Shown here piece after piece: positions 33,430-44,372 of a DNA stretch of 64,000 nt. Position numbers and translations under genes: made by a program. Source of the DNA: Orbilia blumenaviensis (Eukaryota; Ascomycota; Orbiliomycetes; Orbiliales; Orbiliaceae); NCBI GenBank assembly GCA_036872755.1, contig JAVHNS010000016.1:558001-622000 (forward strand), read 5' to 3'. Numbering within the stretch: the stretch's first letter is position 1; the number at the start of each line of letters is the position of its first letter. Under the pieces are notes generated by a model, which was given only the letters and a program-made list of their open reading frames with translations, ran no database searches and had not been told where the DNA came from.

Positions 33430-36123
33430 TGCTGATATATGTTGTGGGGCAGTTTCTAGGAAACTTGCGTCTTGACTAGGTCGAATTTGGGTAAATAGAT
33501 GGGGATATAACGATTCTGATGATGATGAAAGGACGGTCTCGTTTAAGCAGGGAGGTCGTGGTTATAACTTGATTTAATTCGATCAATTCGAATACGGGTC
33601 GTCTCGTAAATGAAAGGTTATAATATAATAGAGCCTTGTGTATAATAATGAATTGCGTCCAAGAAAATTGTGTGTAGATTTTGAGGTTTATTATATGTAT
33701 ATGATTTTGTCGATAGTGACGATTGCGTGAGAGCCTGGTCCTTGATTCGACTTGTAGAGAGGATAATTCGTTAAAAAGGGCTAGAGAAGAGATATATATT
33801 TTCGAGTTGGAGGAAGAAGGGCCTTTGCGTATTTACAGCCGCCCAAGTTTAAGTGGAGAGTATAGGAAATATACAAATAAAACTGAGGAGAGCTGGTTAT
33901 TAGAGAAAAAAGGGCGGTCCTCGACGTCTTCTTATATCCAGCAGTCGCTTTCGCAGGCTCGCATGCACGCCGTGCGCATGTGCGGGTTTAAATCAGGGCC
34001 CCTTGCACTTCGCACCAGGCTACTCAGGCCATAAACGAATGACTGCGAGTGACCACTTCCCAAGGAAATCTAGCTTATCCCAACGGACAGCTAGCCGATC
34101 TAACAGAATATTGATTAACTGGGGTTCAGATCCAATTCGTATTCTTTTTGCAGGTTTGTGATCAAAGTCTTCCACTTGGTTCGAGGTAGACTTTCTCCAG
34201 TTAATTAGAACGTTAACAACTGTCTAAGAAGAAAACCGATTTGTAACAGACATGTCATCGCAGTTTTTGGACACCCCTGTCACTTGGGCGCTCTAATCGA
34301 TCACATAATTTTGACTCCATTTGGCGAGCTTTGCTTCCTTCCGAGAAATCGATTTCTCAGCAACCAATTCAGCTATCAAACCTGGGGTTCGGATATTTTA
34401 GTGGTCAATTATGGCCGTTTCTTTTTTTTTTTCTTCTTTTTCTTTTACCTTTCCTTTGGCTTGAAAGTTTCCAAGGCATCTACAAGCCCGCGCTTGCTTG
34501 AGTAGTTGGGCGCTGGATCAGGCCACAATCAGGACAAACTTTTGGCGTTGGGGAGGATCCAAACATGCGAGAACCTGCCAAAGAGGGTTGATTCCTTGTA
34601 ATTGTGCCCAAACATGCAACAGGAACATGATCTTGACATGTTAACATTCCCAAGCACGCCGCCCACTGAGGTCTCAGAGTTGAGTCAGAGCTAGGATAGC
34701 TCCGATAACCCAAAAAGATGACAAACTGCGGCCGCCCCATTGGCTGACTGGACGTAATCTCAAGGCTCGTTTCGACATTTTAGATTTGGATGCCGGGCGA
34801 AAGACATAGATGCCCGGATATATCCCATCATCACGGGCGGGAAAGCACCCAATGGCCAATGGGGCATATCCGAATGCGATCCTTCCACCAATGGCGACGA
34901 CCGGCAGACAACAGTGAGGCATGAAGCCACCAGTAGAAGCCACGCGACGAAGATATCTGAGGTGGTCGTTTTGCTAGTATGTTGCGTACGCCACTCCATC
35001 ATTCGAATCCGGCACTGTTAGAAGTGGCAATGCGAAGGTTGGCCTTTGTAGAAGCTCTCTATCCACTGGTAAGCTATTTATATAAGGTAACTGGGCCGGG
35101 TCCGGTTCCTCGATCGAGGGAGTAGTTGAAGTGAGAATAAACAACTAATGAAGCCGAGGGTACGTGCTTGATCAATTAAGCACTGTTTCAACATAAGCTT
35201 TAAAGTAACAAGTGCAGGATGCCTGTGGATGCATGACTGCATGTTCACACTTAAACTTTTAAACGTTTAAACGTTCGACCCAGCTAACGAATATTTCCTT
35301 GATACATATGTCCTAATAGGAACCAGCCAGATTGCTATATCTGTGAACCGAAGCCAGCCTGCATCTTCCCGCGAGTAGAACCGAAACGTTGAAACGCCGC
35401 CGTGCCGCGCCGCGTTATGACTAAATCTTACGCTTTTGCCCAGGAACTGACCGCGAGCATTTACTTCAAGATGGCTGAAAACCCGAGCTATATATCTTTT
35501 TGTAGCTGCTCTAGCCGTTTTTTAAGGCCGGCACAAAATCCGGGATAACTCTTTCCTGTTTCGTGCGCTCTGCTGTTGCAGTCGGATCGACCTCCTGCAG
35601 TAGCCCAATATGCAACAGCGTCAACGCCAAAGTCAACAACTCCGTCAGCGACACGGCGCCGCCGCCGCGGGAATTCAGGGTCAATCAACCCATAATCACT
35701 ATCACCCAGTGAACAGTCAAGGAAGTCGTATGCAATTATAACCCTAGATAATTTCAATAGGTCTGACGGAAGCGGAGTTAATAAAGTCAAGATATTTGGC
35801 ACGCGGGAACGTTTTTCCTAGTCCAAATATGAGCATTTGAACCTGCTGTAGCAATGATCGTCTTGGTCCCGGAAGCCCGTTCATATATAAGGGCTCTCTA
35901 TCTTTTCTCGGACCCACGCGTTAGACTTGGTTCCCTTCCTTGTGAATCTTGTCCTTCCTTTAGCTTACGTTGTCGTTCGCTGTATATCGTCGTCATCCCT
36001 ACCCGTGTCTCTCTTTTCGCTATTGAGTTCCGAGACGTCAAATATAGTGGGAATTCGGTGCCAACAAGCTTATAAGCTTCAACTTCGCGCTTATATATAT
36101 CACGTTATCTAGAAGACACCAAA
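33430..36123. other. Long intergenic region, no gene recognised
   Basis: About 2.7 kb. Short frames around 34480-35002 and 35488-35802 lack ATG starts or family features. It contains a T-run (34422-34440), a perfect 14-bp palindrome TTTAAACGTTTAAA at 35258-35271, and a TATATAA element at 35884-35890 upstream of the small secreted protein gene. Confidence 0.5.
35258..35271. repeat. Perfect 14-bp palindrome
   Basis: TTTAAACGTTTAAA equals its own reverse complement, and the AAACGTTT core continues imperfectly outward. It could be a transcription-factor site or chance in AT-rich DNA. Confidence 0.5.
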
Positions 36124-36802
36124 ATGCAATTACTAGTAACATTAACAGCCGCTATTGGCTTGGCTAGGTTAGCCATATCTTCTAGCTTTTTACCTTTTCA
36201 ATATATCCGATAATAAAATCATAATTATCATCCAGATTATGAATGATATGCGCTAACATCCCCACTCTCCAAGCACGGCATCAGCTCTCCGCATCCCCGG
36301 GGCCGACATCCTGGATGTCCCGGGTGCCCTTGTTAGACGAGCTGCAAGTGCCTGTACCTTTACTTTGACGGTCACAGAGTCATACGGTAGAAGTGGCAAG
36401 TCAGCTACCAAGACAATATTCAAGCAAGTAGAATCGAGGCCTACTGGGGTGGACTGTGGTGCGAAGTCCGCCTGCAGAGTTATTATCAAGACAACAACGA
36501 AAGGAACTGTAAGTCTATCGCTCTTCTGGGAATTTAAAGACACACCCCTGGGGCTAGTCATGGGTGTACAGCCAGTTGGAGAACTCTATGATAATATTCT
36601 ACAATCCCAAGCCCAAAGATCTCCCATTGTTCTTTATACAGTATTATATGCTAATTTCACTTACTTGATTGATATATAGCCGACCAAGACGACTCTTTTA
36701 TCAACCACAGTTGTAGAAATACCATACTGTACTACAGCCGGAAAAGCTAACTCGGAGGACGAGGAAGAACAAGAGGAGGAAGAGGAAGAAGAGGAAGAAT
36801 AA
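36124..36802 (+). CDS. Small secreted protein with four Cys and a poly-Glu tail
   Basis: Three exons, 36124..36167, 36274..36508 and 36680..36802, give 133 aa in frame. Introns are 106 nt (donor GTTAGC, GCTAAC branch, acceptor CCAAG) and 171 nt (donor GTAAGT, acceptor ATATAG). Exon 1 begins MQLLVTLTAAIGLA; the splice completes a textbook signal peptide ending in STASA. A possible Kex2 site (VRRAASAC) follows. The mature part has four Cys (in SACTF, DCGAKSAC and PYCTT), enough for two disulfides, and a Thr-rich strand pattern. The last 16 residues are almost all Glu/Gln/Asp. Size, secretion and Cys resemble fungal effectors or surface proteins, but there is no recognised family and the role is inference. 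No single frame covers it, so an ORF scan alone would miss it. Confidence 0.7.
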
Positions 36803-37330
36803 ATAATGAAGCTTAGATGCGAGGAATACAAATTTAAGGCCCTAGAAAAGCCTGAACATACAATATGACTACGAACTTTTACGTCTGGCGGTGATATCGA
36901 GCTGTGCCAAACAGTGCTTATTTAACGCTAGCACACGTTTTTGAGAATCAATTAAGTCTCTTTATATGTACACATTCAAATTTTGTGCTAGAGCCCCAGT
37001 AGCGCCCTTTATTTACTTACCCGTACATAGCTAGGTGAAGCTACGTATATACGTACATCTAAGATCATTTCGCTAACCCCATGCACACGAGGTCACTTTT
37101 ATGGCTGAAGTACCATTCATATTGTCAAACATCACGTGGTCAGACGTTTGATACTCGAAGAAGGTATAAAAATAACATTAACCGTACAGTTTAGCTAATA
37201 TGGAACTCTGTTTTGTCTATTATATTTGAAACATTCAGCGCTATATTGTATTTGACTATTACGAATGATATCGCGCCCGTATACCAGGAGATAACCCAGC
37301 AAGTACCTATTCGCTCGCAGTGGTTGTGGG
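36803..37330. other. 3' intergenic region between convergent genes
   Basis: About 530 bases between the stops of two secreted-protein genes, AT-rich. Nothing else seen. Confidence 0.5.
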
Positions 37331-38727
37331 CTAAGCTGTGGTTGTGGGCTCAGGCACGGTAGTAGCTGAAGTTGTTGGTTCAGTCACAGTTGTAGGTTCA
37401 ACTGATGTTGGCTCAGGTACAGTTGTAGGTTCAGCTGAGGTTGTAGGCTCGACCGAGGTTGTAGGTCCGACCGAGGTTGTAGGTTCAGTTGAGGTTGTAG
37501 GTTCAGTTGAGGTTGTAGGTTCAGTTGAGGTTGTAGGTTCAGCTGAGGTTGTAGGTTCAGCTGAGGTTGTAGGTTCAGCGGTGGATGTAGGTCCAGTCGT
37601 TGTCGCATTGCCAGAGGGGGCTGGTGGAGCAACATAGGCCAAAGTTGCTCCACCAGCAGAATAGCCTGCGTCCCTAAGAGCTTCCACTGCCGCTTCGTTT
37701 TCGACAACGCCAAATATTATGTCATCCGCATCCCGACGTTTGTGTCGAGACCTGAGACCAATATTAAAAGCCCACACTGGGTAGCTCTTGCCAGTGATAC
37801 CACACATAAGTTGGTCGCCTGTGCGGGAGCACTTCAAAGGCTCTTCTTCAGCCGTGATAGCCTCACTTGTGTAAAAATAGCAACGGAAGTCATCCTTTTT
37901 ACAGGCAAGTACCTTTCCACCCGCTGCATCAGCGATGTTACCATCCGAGTCTACCTTCAAGCTCGTGCCCTCCCCCTCCGTAGTAACAAATATAGCCTCG
38001 TCATTCGCCCCCTTCGCCAAAAAGAATTCGTCTTCATCTGTGAAAGATATCTTGAAACTTGATGTCATCTCCGGACCGAGTGCCGTGGCAACAGCTGAGG
38101 AAGTGGTCCACGATGTTTCTGTGATAGTCACGGGCGCCAAATCGACTGTTGTGGAACCGATGCGGGATATGGACCGGAAAAGACAAGAACAAGCACTCCA
38201 GAATCGAGCGCTGCTTGAACCCTTGCACCTGTCTGCTGCATAGTCTGGGAGGGTTACGGCCCGTGGGGATAAACCAAGGTCTCTCCTTTTTGGAACCAGC
38301 TCTGGGGTCGGGGTAATTGTGGTGTAGACATCAGTGGTCGTTGACGTTACAGTCACAGTACTAGTAATGGCCGTTAGTACTACTCCCGCTCTATTTAGAT
38401 ACTGGGTAGGTGGTATATATCAACATACGAAGCAGCATCAAGTAAAATTGCATATGAGTATGAAACGCAATTCGCAAAGGCAGTGCGCTGGGGGTTTTTG
38501 AGGGCTACAAGTATCCGAAAATGGAGAAGTTAGTAACGCTTGAATATAGATATGGCCATATTAATACTTTGGCCAGCTATATCTATAGCTAGGTATATAG
38601 GTTTAGTGGAATTACCTCGGAGGCAGTTATCCTCGAGGCAGCCTGAAATTCGTGGCAAATCCTCGGTAACTTCCGCCCTAACGGATGCGGCAAGGCCTAT
38701 GGCGAACAAAATCGACGAATATCTCAT
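37331..38727 (-). CDS. Secreted Cys-rich protein with C-terminal PT-rich hexapeptide repeats
   Basis: Three exons, complement(38616..38727, 38429..38504, 37331..38360), 405 aa. Introns are 111 nt (GTAATT to TTGTAG, with a CTAAC branch) and 68 nt (GTATGT to ACTAG). The middle exon completes an N-terminal motif, GCLEDNCLRGALKNP, then NCVSYSY, that resembles the C-x-x-x-C-L-R-A pattern at the start of many secreted fungal proteins. A signal peptide (MRYSSILFAIGLAASVRA) comes first. A Thr-rich linker follows, with possible Kex2 sites (PKRRDLGL, HKRRDADD). A middle domain with about six Cys follows (CKGSSSARFWSACSC, LACKKDDFRCYFY). The last about 90 residues are EPTTS-type hexapeptide repeats, likely O-glycosylated. 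Function unknown; a wall-associated or adhesin-like protein is plausible. Confidence 0.78.
37422..37583 (-). repeat. 18-bp coding tandem repeat, nine units
   Basis: Nine consecutive 18-bp units, plus-strand form GTTGTAGGTTCAGCTGAG with a few substitutions, encode the EPTTS(A/T/V) hexapeptides of the secreted protein. Units are phase-preserving, so copy number can change without frameshift. Units 4-6 are identical and units 1, 7 and 8 are identical, suggesting recent expansion. Confidence 0.85.
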
Positions 38728-41700
38728 CTTGGAAATATTAAATCTATATTAGACTATAATATTAAGATTATAGGAGCAGCTTAGACCTAGACGATAGATC
38801 TACTGTCAAGGTTGATCGACCTAGTTTGGTGGGATGGTGGACTAAACGAAGCAGGGAGAACTGGTCATATATTTATATATTTGAATCCCTGCGTATAAGT
38901 CGTGAAGGAAGTAGTACTTGGTGTTTTTCTCTCTCTTCTTTGTTTTTCTCTTTCATAAGTGGAGATACCTCTTTCAGGAAGTCATCAACAAATGCAAATA
39001 GATAGTTTCATGAGAGCCCCAAAGAGTGTCACCATGCATAACAGTTTTTACATGAACACGGAGAAGCCACAAACATGCGCATCTGCGTTATGTTGTATTA
39101 TCAATCAACTGCCATGGATTTAGTCAATCAGTGAATTTAGACTTAGGACCACGCGTACGTGGCTAGCTTAGTCCACAATGATTCATGGCCATGCACATAT
39201 GCATACACAACTACCATGCCGCATATTCTGAGCGGCATTAGTACAATACGGAACGTTGACCTATCGTTCAGGCATACTGTATATCATGCTAATTACTATA
39301 GTAAAATTCACTGATATAACCGGCCTAATATGTTTTAAACATACCGTTGCTGAACGGTTTTCTATCAAGTTAGGTATATCTTATGAATACTTGCGCGCTA
39401 AACAGATAATAGAGTAATTCCCAGCCATGCACCAAATCAAGATACGATTGATGCATAACGCATCAAGCTAAAGCACCAATTTTCCGCGGGCGGGAACGAT
39501 GATCGTAGTACATATCATCCCGCGAAAACATGCGTATCAACAATATAATCGATACGGTCCCGATGCTATCTCGCTCAAATTGTTGCAATTTAGCCTAGTT
39601 TTCTGCATTACCTGCAAGTTGAGGGAATTGGTCCGCAGGGGCGCTGATCCCGCCGGAACCCTTACACGACCATCCCAAATACAGTGAAATCAGCCTCTTG
39701 TTCTACAAGTCGCCAGCCTCGTGCCGTTGCCACTAACCGGACGTTTCGCTTAAAGTGCATGGTGGCCGGCCTTACACAAAAATTGAAAGTTCGCAATAAC
39801 CACTCAAGTACCTGCTTAGCGTCCGGTGCAGATGGTAGCTGTGAATTAACGTTCCCACAGAACCCGGAACAATGCTTTTCCGGTAACATGGAGCTCGCTA
39901 GATATAGTCTTTAAAGTGCGCATACGCTCTGATTCTATGAAGTTCTCTAGAAGAGTGATTTAAGCAGCGGTGACATGTTGCTAGTGAGGGCCTACGGACT
40001 AATATAAATGAGTAACAATGTTCTCAACTATTGCCCCTATCCCAGAATGTAGGGACCTGAACCCTACAACTCTATTTGCGAATATCCTAAGTGACATCTC
40101 AAGTATGCAGGTGAACATGAAAATAGCCCAAAGCGGCTTTGCATATTCAGGCTGTGTATTTTCAAGGAAATCGCCATATTGAAACCTGATTCTTGGGTTG
40201 TTCAGAGAGCTAGCTAGCTAGCACGCATTCTAAAAAATTATGCCTTTAAAAATCAGGTCATTGAGGAAAGATTTTTCAAAAGTCAAGGAGAAGTTGTTTT
40301 TTCTGGAGCCAGCCAAGCCGGAGATATAGGTTAAAAGCGGTAGTAGTTGGCGGAAAAGCGATAAGCTTAATTTATCCCAGCATATATCTGAATTCGACTA
40401 TTACATTTTGTTAGACCTTCCGGTCCCACCCTTGGGAGTACCAGGCCCGCGAATTTGGTTGTGCCTACACGCCTTTCTAGCGAAACTATGCCATGGTACA
40501 TACCATCGGGGTGCTCCAGGTACATATCATGATTCCCGCAATACAAACAATAATCAATTCAAATTCGGATAACCATCTTGCATTTTATAGAGCCATTAGG
40601 GTTATGAGACCCCTTCCACATGTGGGCTCTATACCATCATATATAAATAACGCCTTTCACATTATCCATATTAGTTACTTAGGGGCCCTCCCGCTTGTAA
40701 TTTTAGAGCTTTATGGACTGATATTAATACCCCGCAGACCAACGGACTGCATGGAGATATCGCCATGGATCCACAGTGAACTCGAAAAGCAAAATCTTAA
40801 GTTGCTAAAAATTAGCCCCCGTTCAGCTAGACAGATAAAAACCAACAATAAAGAACGCCAAAAGGCACAGTGGTCGAGTCAACTAGTTTCGGGTTGGGCG
40901 TTGCACGTGTAAAGCCCTTAGGCAAAATCTCAAATCCGGAACGTGAAATCCGGAACGTCATACTGCAGAGAATCAACTTTTTTGGAACTCCGAGCCGAAA
41001 GACATTTTACCGTCTTCTAGTAAAAAGCAGCTAGCTACGCTGCCCTATGGAATATTTCATCTCATCAGTATTTCAGAGGGAAAATTGAAATCATAAGGAC
41101 TTGAAGAAATGGTCAGATATATACTATACCAATGAATGTTTCATTATAATGCCGTATCCACGGGAAGCGCCGGACGCTAATTATTTCTTATAGGATCGTC
41201 ATACACATCTGTTAATACTTCGTAATCAGCTTTCCGGAAACCTTGGGTTAGGGAGTGAGGCACTGGGAATCACAACACATCTGTGATGCCGTTTTAGATA
41301 TTATATTAGCCCTATGTATCTTATTCTAGCATGCGTAATGATTACTTAATCGGGACAGTAATCTGGTTTCTCTGGGTAGGTATCCGGCCCGGGAAAATGA
41401 GATGGGTGTAGCTATATATGTATGTCCATGGAACGAATCGGAGGGGCTAATGATTGAGTATTGGTTATATCAAATTGCATCGTGCATCGGCTTGTGGTCG
41501 AATATTATATAATCCTAAGTCGTGGTCGTCAGATACAAATGTATTGAAATAAATCCCATGGGAAAGGACTAATAGTCTGCCAGGTCACCTTGGGAGGGAG
41601 AAACTTACAACTTCTTTGCACTGACTTCGGTGTCGCGCTGATTAGCATGTTGACAGACGTTGACATTTAGGCCGTCTATCTAACACTCTATTTCCTAGTC

Positions 41701-42669
41701 TCATGCAAGCTAGTTTGTGCGTGGCGTCAATCGGACAGACGGGGAGATCTCGAGAACGTCTTGGTCATCTCGATAATACACGTAAATCCACATGGCTTCA
41801 GTTCGATCGACAGACCAGTGCCTGCCATATAAACCTTTGTATACATACACCCTTTGAATATTTCTCCTTACGTAATTAATCACCGTGTTAGAGTTGAAAA
41901 TTCAGAACTAACCTAGTCTAAAACCATACACCTCGAAAGGATCGATTGTTATCACATAGGCAAAGCTACCTTTTTTTTTTCAAATACAAATGCGCTTGAT
42001 TCGACGAATCAAATGCAGAACGCCAATTAGAAAAATACGGACTCAGAATTTCTACAAATCAATTGGCAAATTTGAATTATCGCAGTTACCAGCCACCAGA
42101 ATACATGAAACATTGTCCGACATAGATATAATGCAAGTTTATAGAAAGGGACTATAGACAAGTCTACTCCAAAAAGAAAAATGTGGATCTCTAGTATATT
42201 CCATATCAACTCAGGTTGAACCCTTTCCGAAAAGGGTTTCAAAGTTCTAAATAGCGTATAAGTGCAACCTGCAAAACGCCACAAAGCATACAGGGGCTGC
42301 AGGGCTAGCTCGCAAGGCCAACTTGAAGTGTTGGATGTTGCATTTTTGAATCCATCTTTAGTGGCTAAAACATGGCTGATGGCGCTATGTGGCTGGTGAC
42401 GCCGGAACACGACACCAACACGGCGTCAAGTCTCAAGCTCCCCTCCAGCCCAGGCCAGGTCAATGTTGTAACATCCCAACATCAACCTCAACCATTCTGG
42501 TTCTGTCACCTCCGACGAACAACAGCTCTCGACCCTCCAAAAGACTGGGCTTTCATTAGAGTCGACGTCTTGCCTCCTTTCTCCAGCATGAGGTCTTTCT
42601 TAACTGTTTAGGCCCGAGTATTCAAAGACCCCTCCCCCACCAAACCCACCATATCGGGACGCCGCAATC
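38728..42669. other. Long AT-rich gene-poor region
   Basis: Nearly 4 kb without a supportable gene. An ATG frame of 139 codons at 40493-40912 has no signal peptide or family motif and looks random. An ATG frame of 79 codons at 42372-42611 sits in the ALG1 5' flank and could be an upstream ORF. CTAGCTAGCTAGC palindromes occur at about 40209-40221. Could include decayed repeats; none was identified. Confidence 0.5.
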
Positions 42670-44180
42670 ATGGGATTCGCAGATACGCTTCTACCACTGA
42701 TAACTCTAATATCTATTACTCTAACTGCTGCTGTACTATGTCTTCCGTCACGCTATAACCCCCAGCCTACACGAGAAAAGGATAGAAAAGGCCGTGTCGC
42801 CGTTCTAGTTCTTGGTGACATTGGCCGAAGCCCTCGCATGCAGTATCATGCCTTATCACTCGCAAGTAACGGCTGGGGCGTGGATTTAATCGGATATGAT
42901 GGTACTGTATACCCCAACTCCGTGATTTTTCTTTAGACTAACAATTCTATGTTTTAGAGTCTATCCCTCGCTCAGAAATCTTAGCATCACCCAACATTAG
43001 AATTGTCCCTCTTCCACCCCCACCACCTGTTCTTGCCGCTTCCTCGAAAGCACTGTTTCCAATAATCGCCCCTTTCAAAGTTCTCTTCCAGGTTACCGCT
43101 TTATTTTATCTACTCTTTTACATCATCCGCCCACCATCATACATTCTTGTCCAAAATCCACCGTCAATACCTACACTTATCGTCGCTCGCATAACTGCAT
43201 TCGTCCGGAATTCACGGCTGGTGATAGACTGGCATAACTTTGGGTATTCAATTCTCGCCCTAAAGCTGGGAGGCGATCACCCACTTGTCAAAATATCTCG
43301 ATGGTATGAAACAAAGTTCGGAAACGCTGCATATGCCAATTTTACGGTGACAGATCAGATGAGAAAGGTGCTGCAGAAGGAATGGGCTATTAGGTATGCG
43401 ATCATAAGCTTCAGACTCCTGGCTCTCCTGTCTTACAAGTTTATATTGCATAGTAAACCAATTCTGGCGCTTCACGATCGCCCTCCAGTCATATTCCAGC
43501 CTCTCAACCAAAAGCAAAGAGATGCTTTTCTATCGACCCATCGTCTGACGGCACAAAATGTGCCCTTTGACAATACGAAACTGCTTATTTCATCAACTTC
43601 TTGGACCCCAGATGAGGATTTTTCCATTCTCTTCGCTGCCCTGCAATACTACACCACTACAGCGCAGATGTCCACATCTTCAGCTAAATTACCAAATATC
43701 CTGGCCGTTATTACCGGAAAGGGGCCCTTATTGAAACATTACGAGCCGCTAATCAATGAGCTAAACGAGTCGAAGTCATGTGTCACAATTCGGACGGAGT
43801 TCCTACCCGCAGAAGAATACCCAAAACTCCTCGCCAGCGCAGACTTGGGTGTATGTTTGCACACATCGTCTTCAGGTGTGGACTTGCCCATGAAAGTTGT
43901 GGATATGTTTGGCGTAGGCATACCAGTCGCAGCCGTCAAGTTCGAAGCTATCGGAGAGCTGGTAAGGGACGGTGTCAACGGAGTTGTGTTCGAAGCTGGG
44001 ACCAATCCGGGACAGACGAAAGGGGAAGAGCTTGGCGAAATTCTTGTGAGGTTATTTGGGGATAGTAATGAATTAGAAGTCTTAAAAGAAGGGGCAATGA
44101 AGGAGGTTGAAAGGCGATGGGAGGGTGAGTGGGATGGGATCGCAAAGGAAATATTCGAGGGCAAAGCAAAAACGCAATGA
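42670..44180 (+). CDS. ALG1: ALG1, chitobiosyldiphosphodolichol beta-1,4-mannosyltransferase (GT33)
   Basis: Three exons, 42670..42901, 42958..43393 and 43454..44180, 464 aa. Intron 1 (56 nt) has donor GTACTG, CTAAC and acceptor TTTTAG. Intron 2 (60 nt) has donor GTATGC and acceptor GCATAG; it is a multiple of three without a stop, so an unspliced frame reads straight through. Removing it restores the family block [15 protein letters not shown]. The enzyme adds the first mannose to GlcNAc2-PP-dolichol on the cytosolic face of the ER for N-glycan synthesis. Features: an N-terminal membrane anchor ([17 protein letters not shown]), [24 protein letters not shown], and a C-terminal donor-site block ([20 protein letters not shown]). 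Length and motifs match the family. Essential housekeeping gene. Confidence 0.96.
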
Positions 44181-44372
44181 GGTCGCGACATATATTGTGT
44201 CACTCGTAATATAGCACTGCTTTTGAGTTAGATGAGCCTACACCATACTATCGGCCGGCCAAGGATATTTTTATGCTAGCTAGTAATATAATTTGAGAAT
44301 ACGAATCTATGATACCCGATACCTTTCAGTAAAGGAGTCACAAGGGACATGCTTCATCAACCAGCTGCCAGA

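Noticed and set aside
34480..35002. Overlapping minus-strand frames
   Set aside because: No domain or signal; mostly short and overlapping.
35488..35802. 104-codon minus-strand frame
   Set aside because: Begins with GTG and has no recognisable features.
39499..39914. Two short frames resembling a small Cys-rich protein
   Set aside because: No convincing ATG for the second part and no splice sites that link them into a secreted protein.
40493..40912. 139-codon ATG frame
   Set aside because: Random-like composition, no domain, AT-rich surroundings; not called a gene.
42372..42611. 79-codon ATG frame before ALG1
   Set aside because: Could be a 5' UTR ORF but no evidence of a gene; left in the intergenic note.
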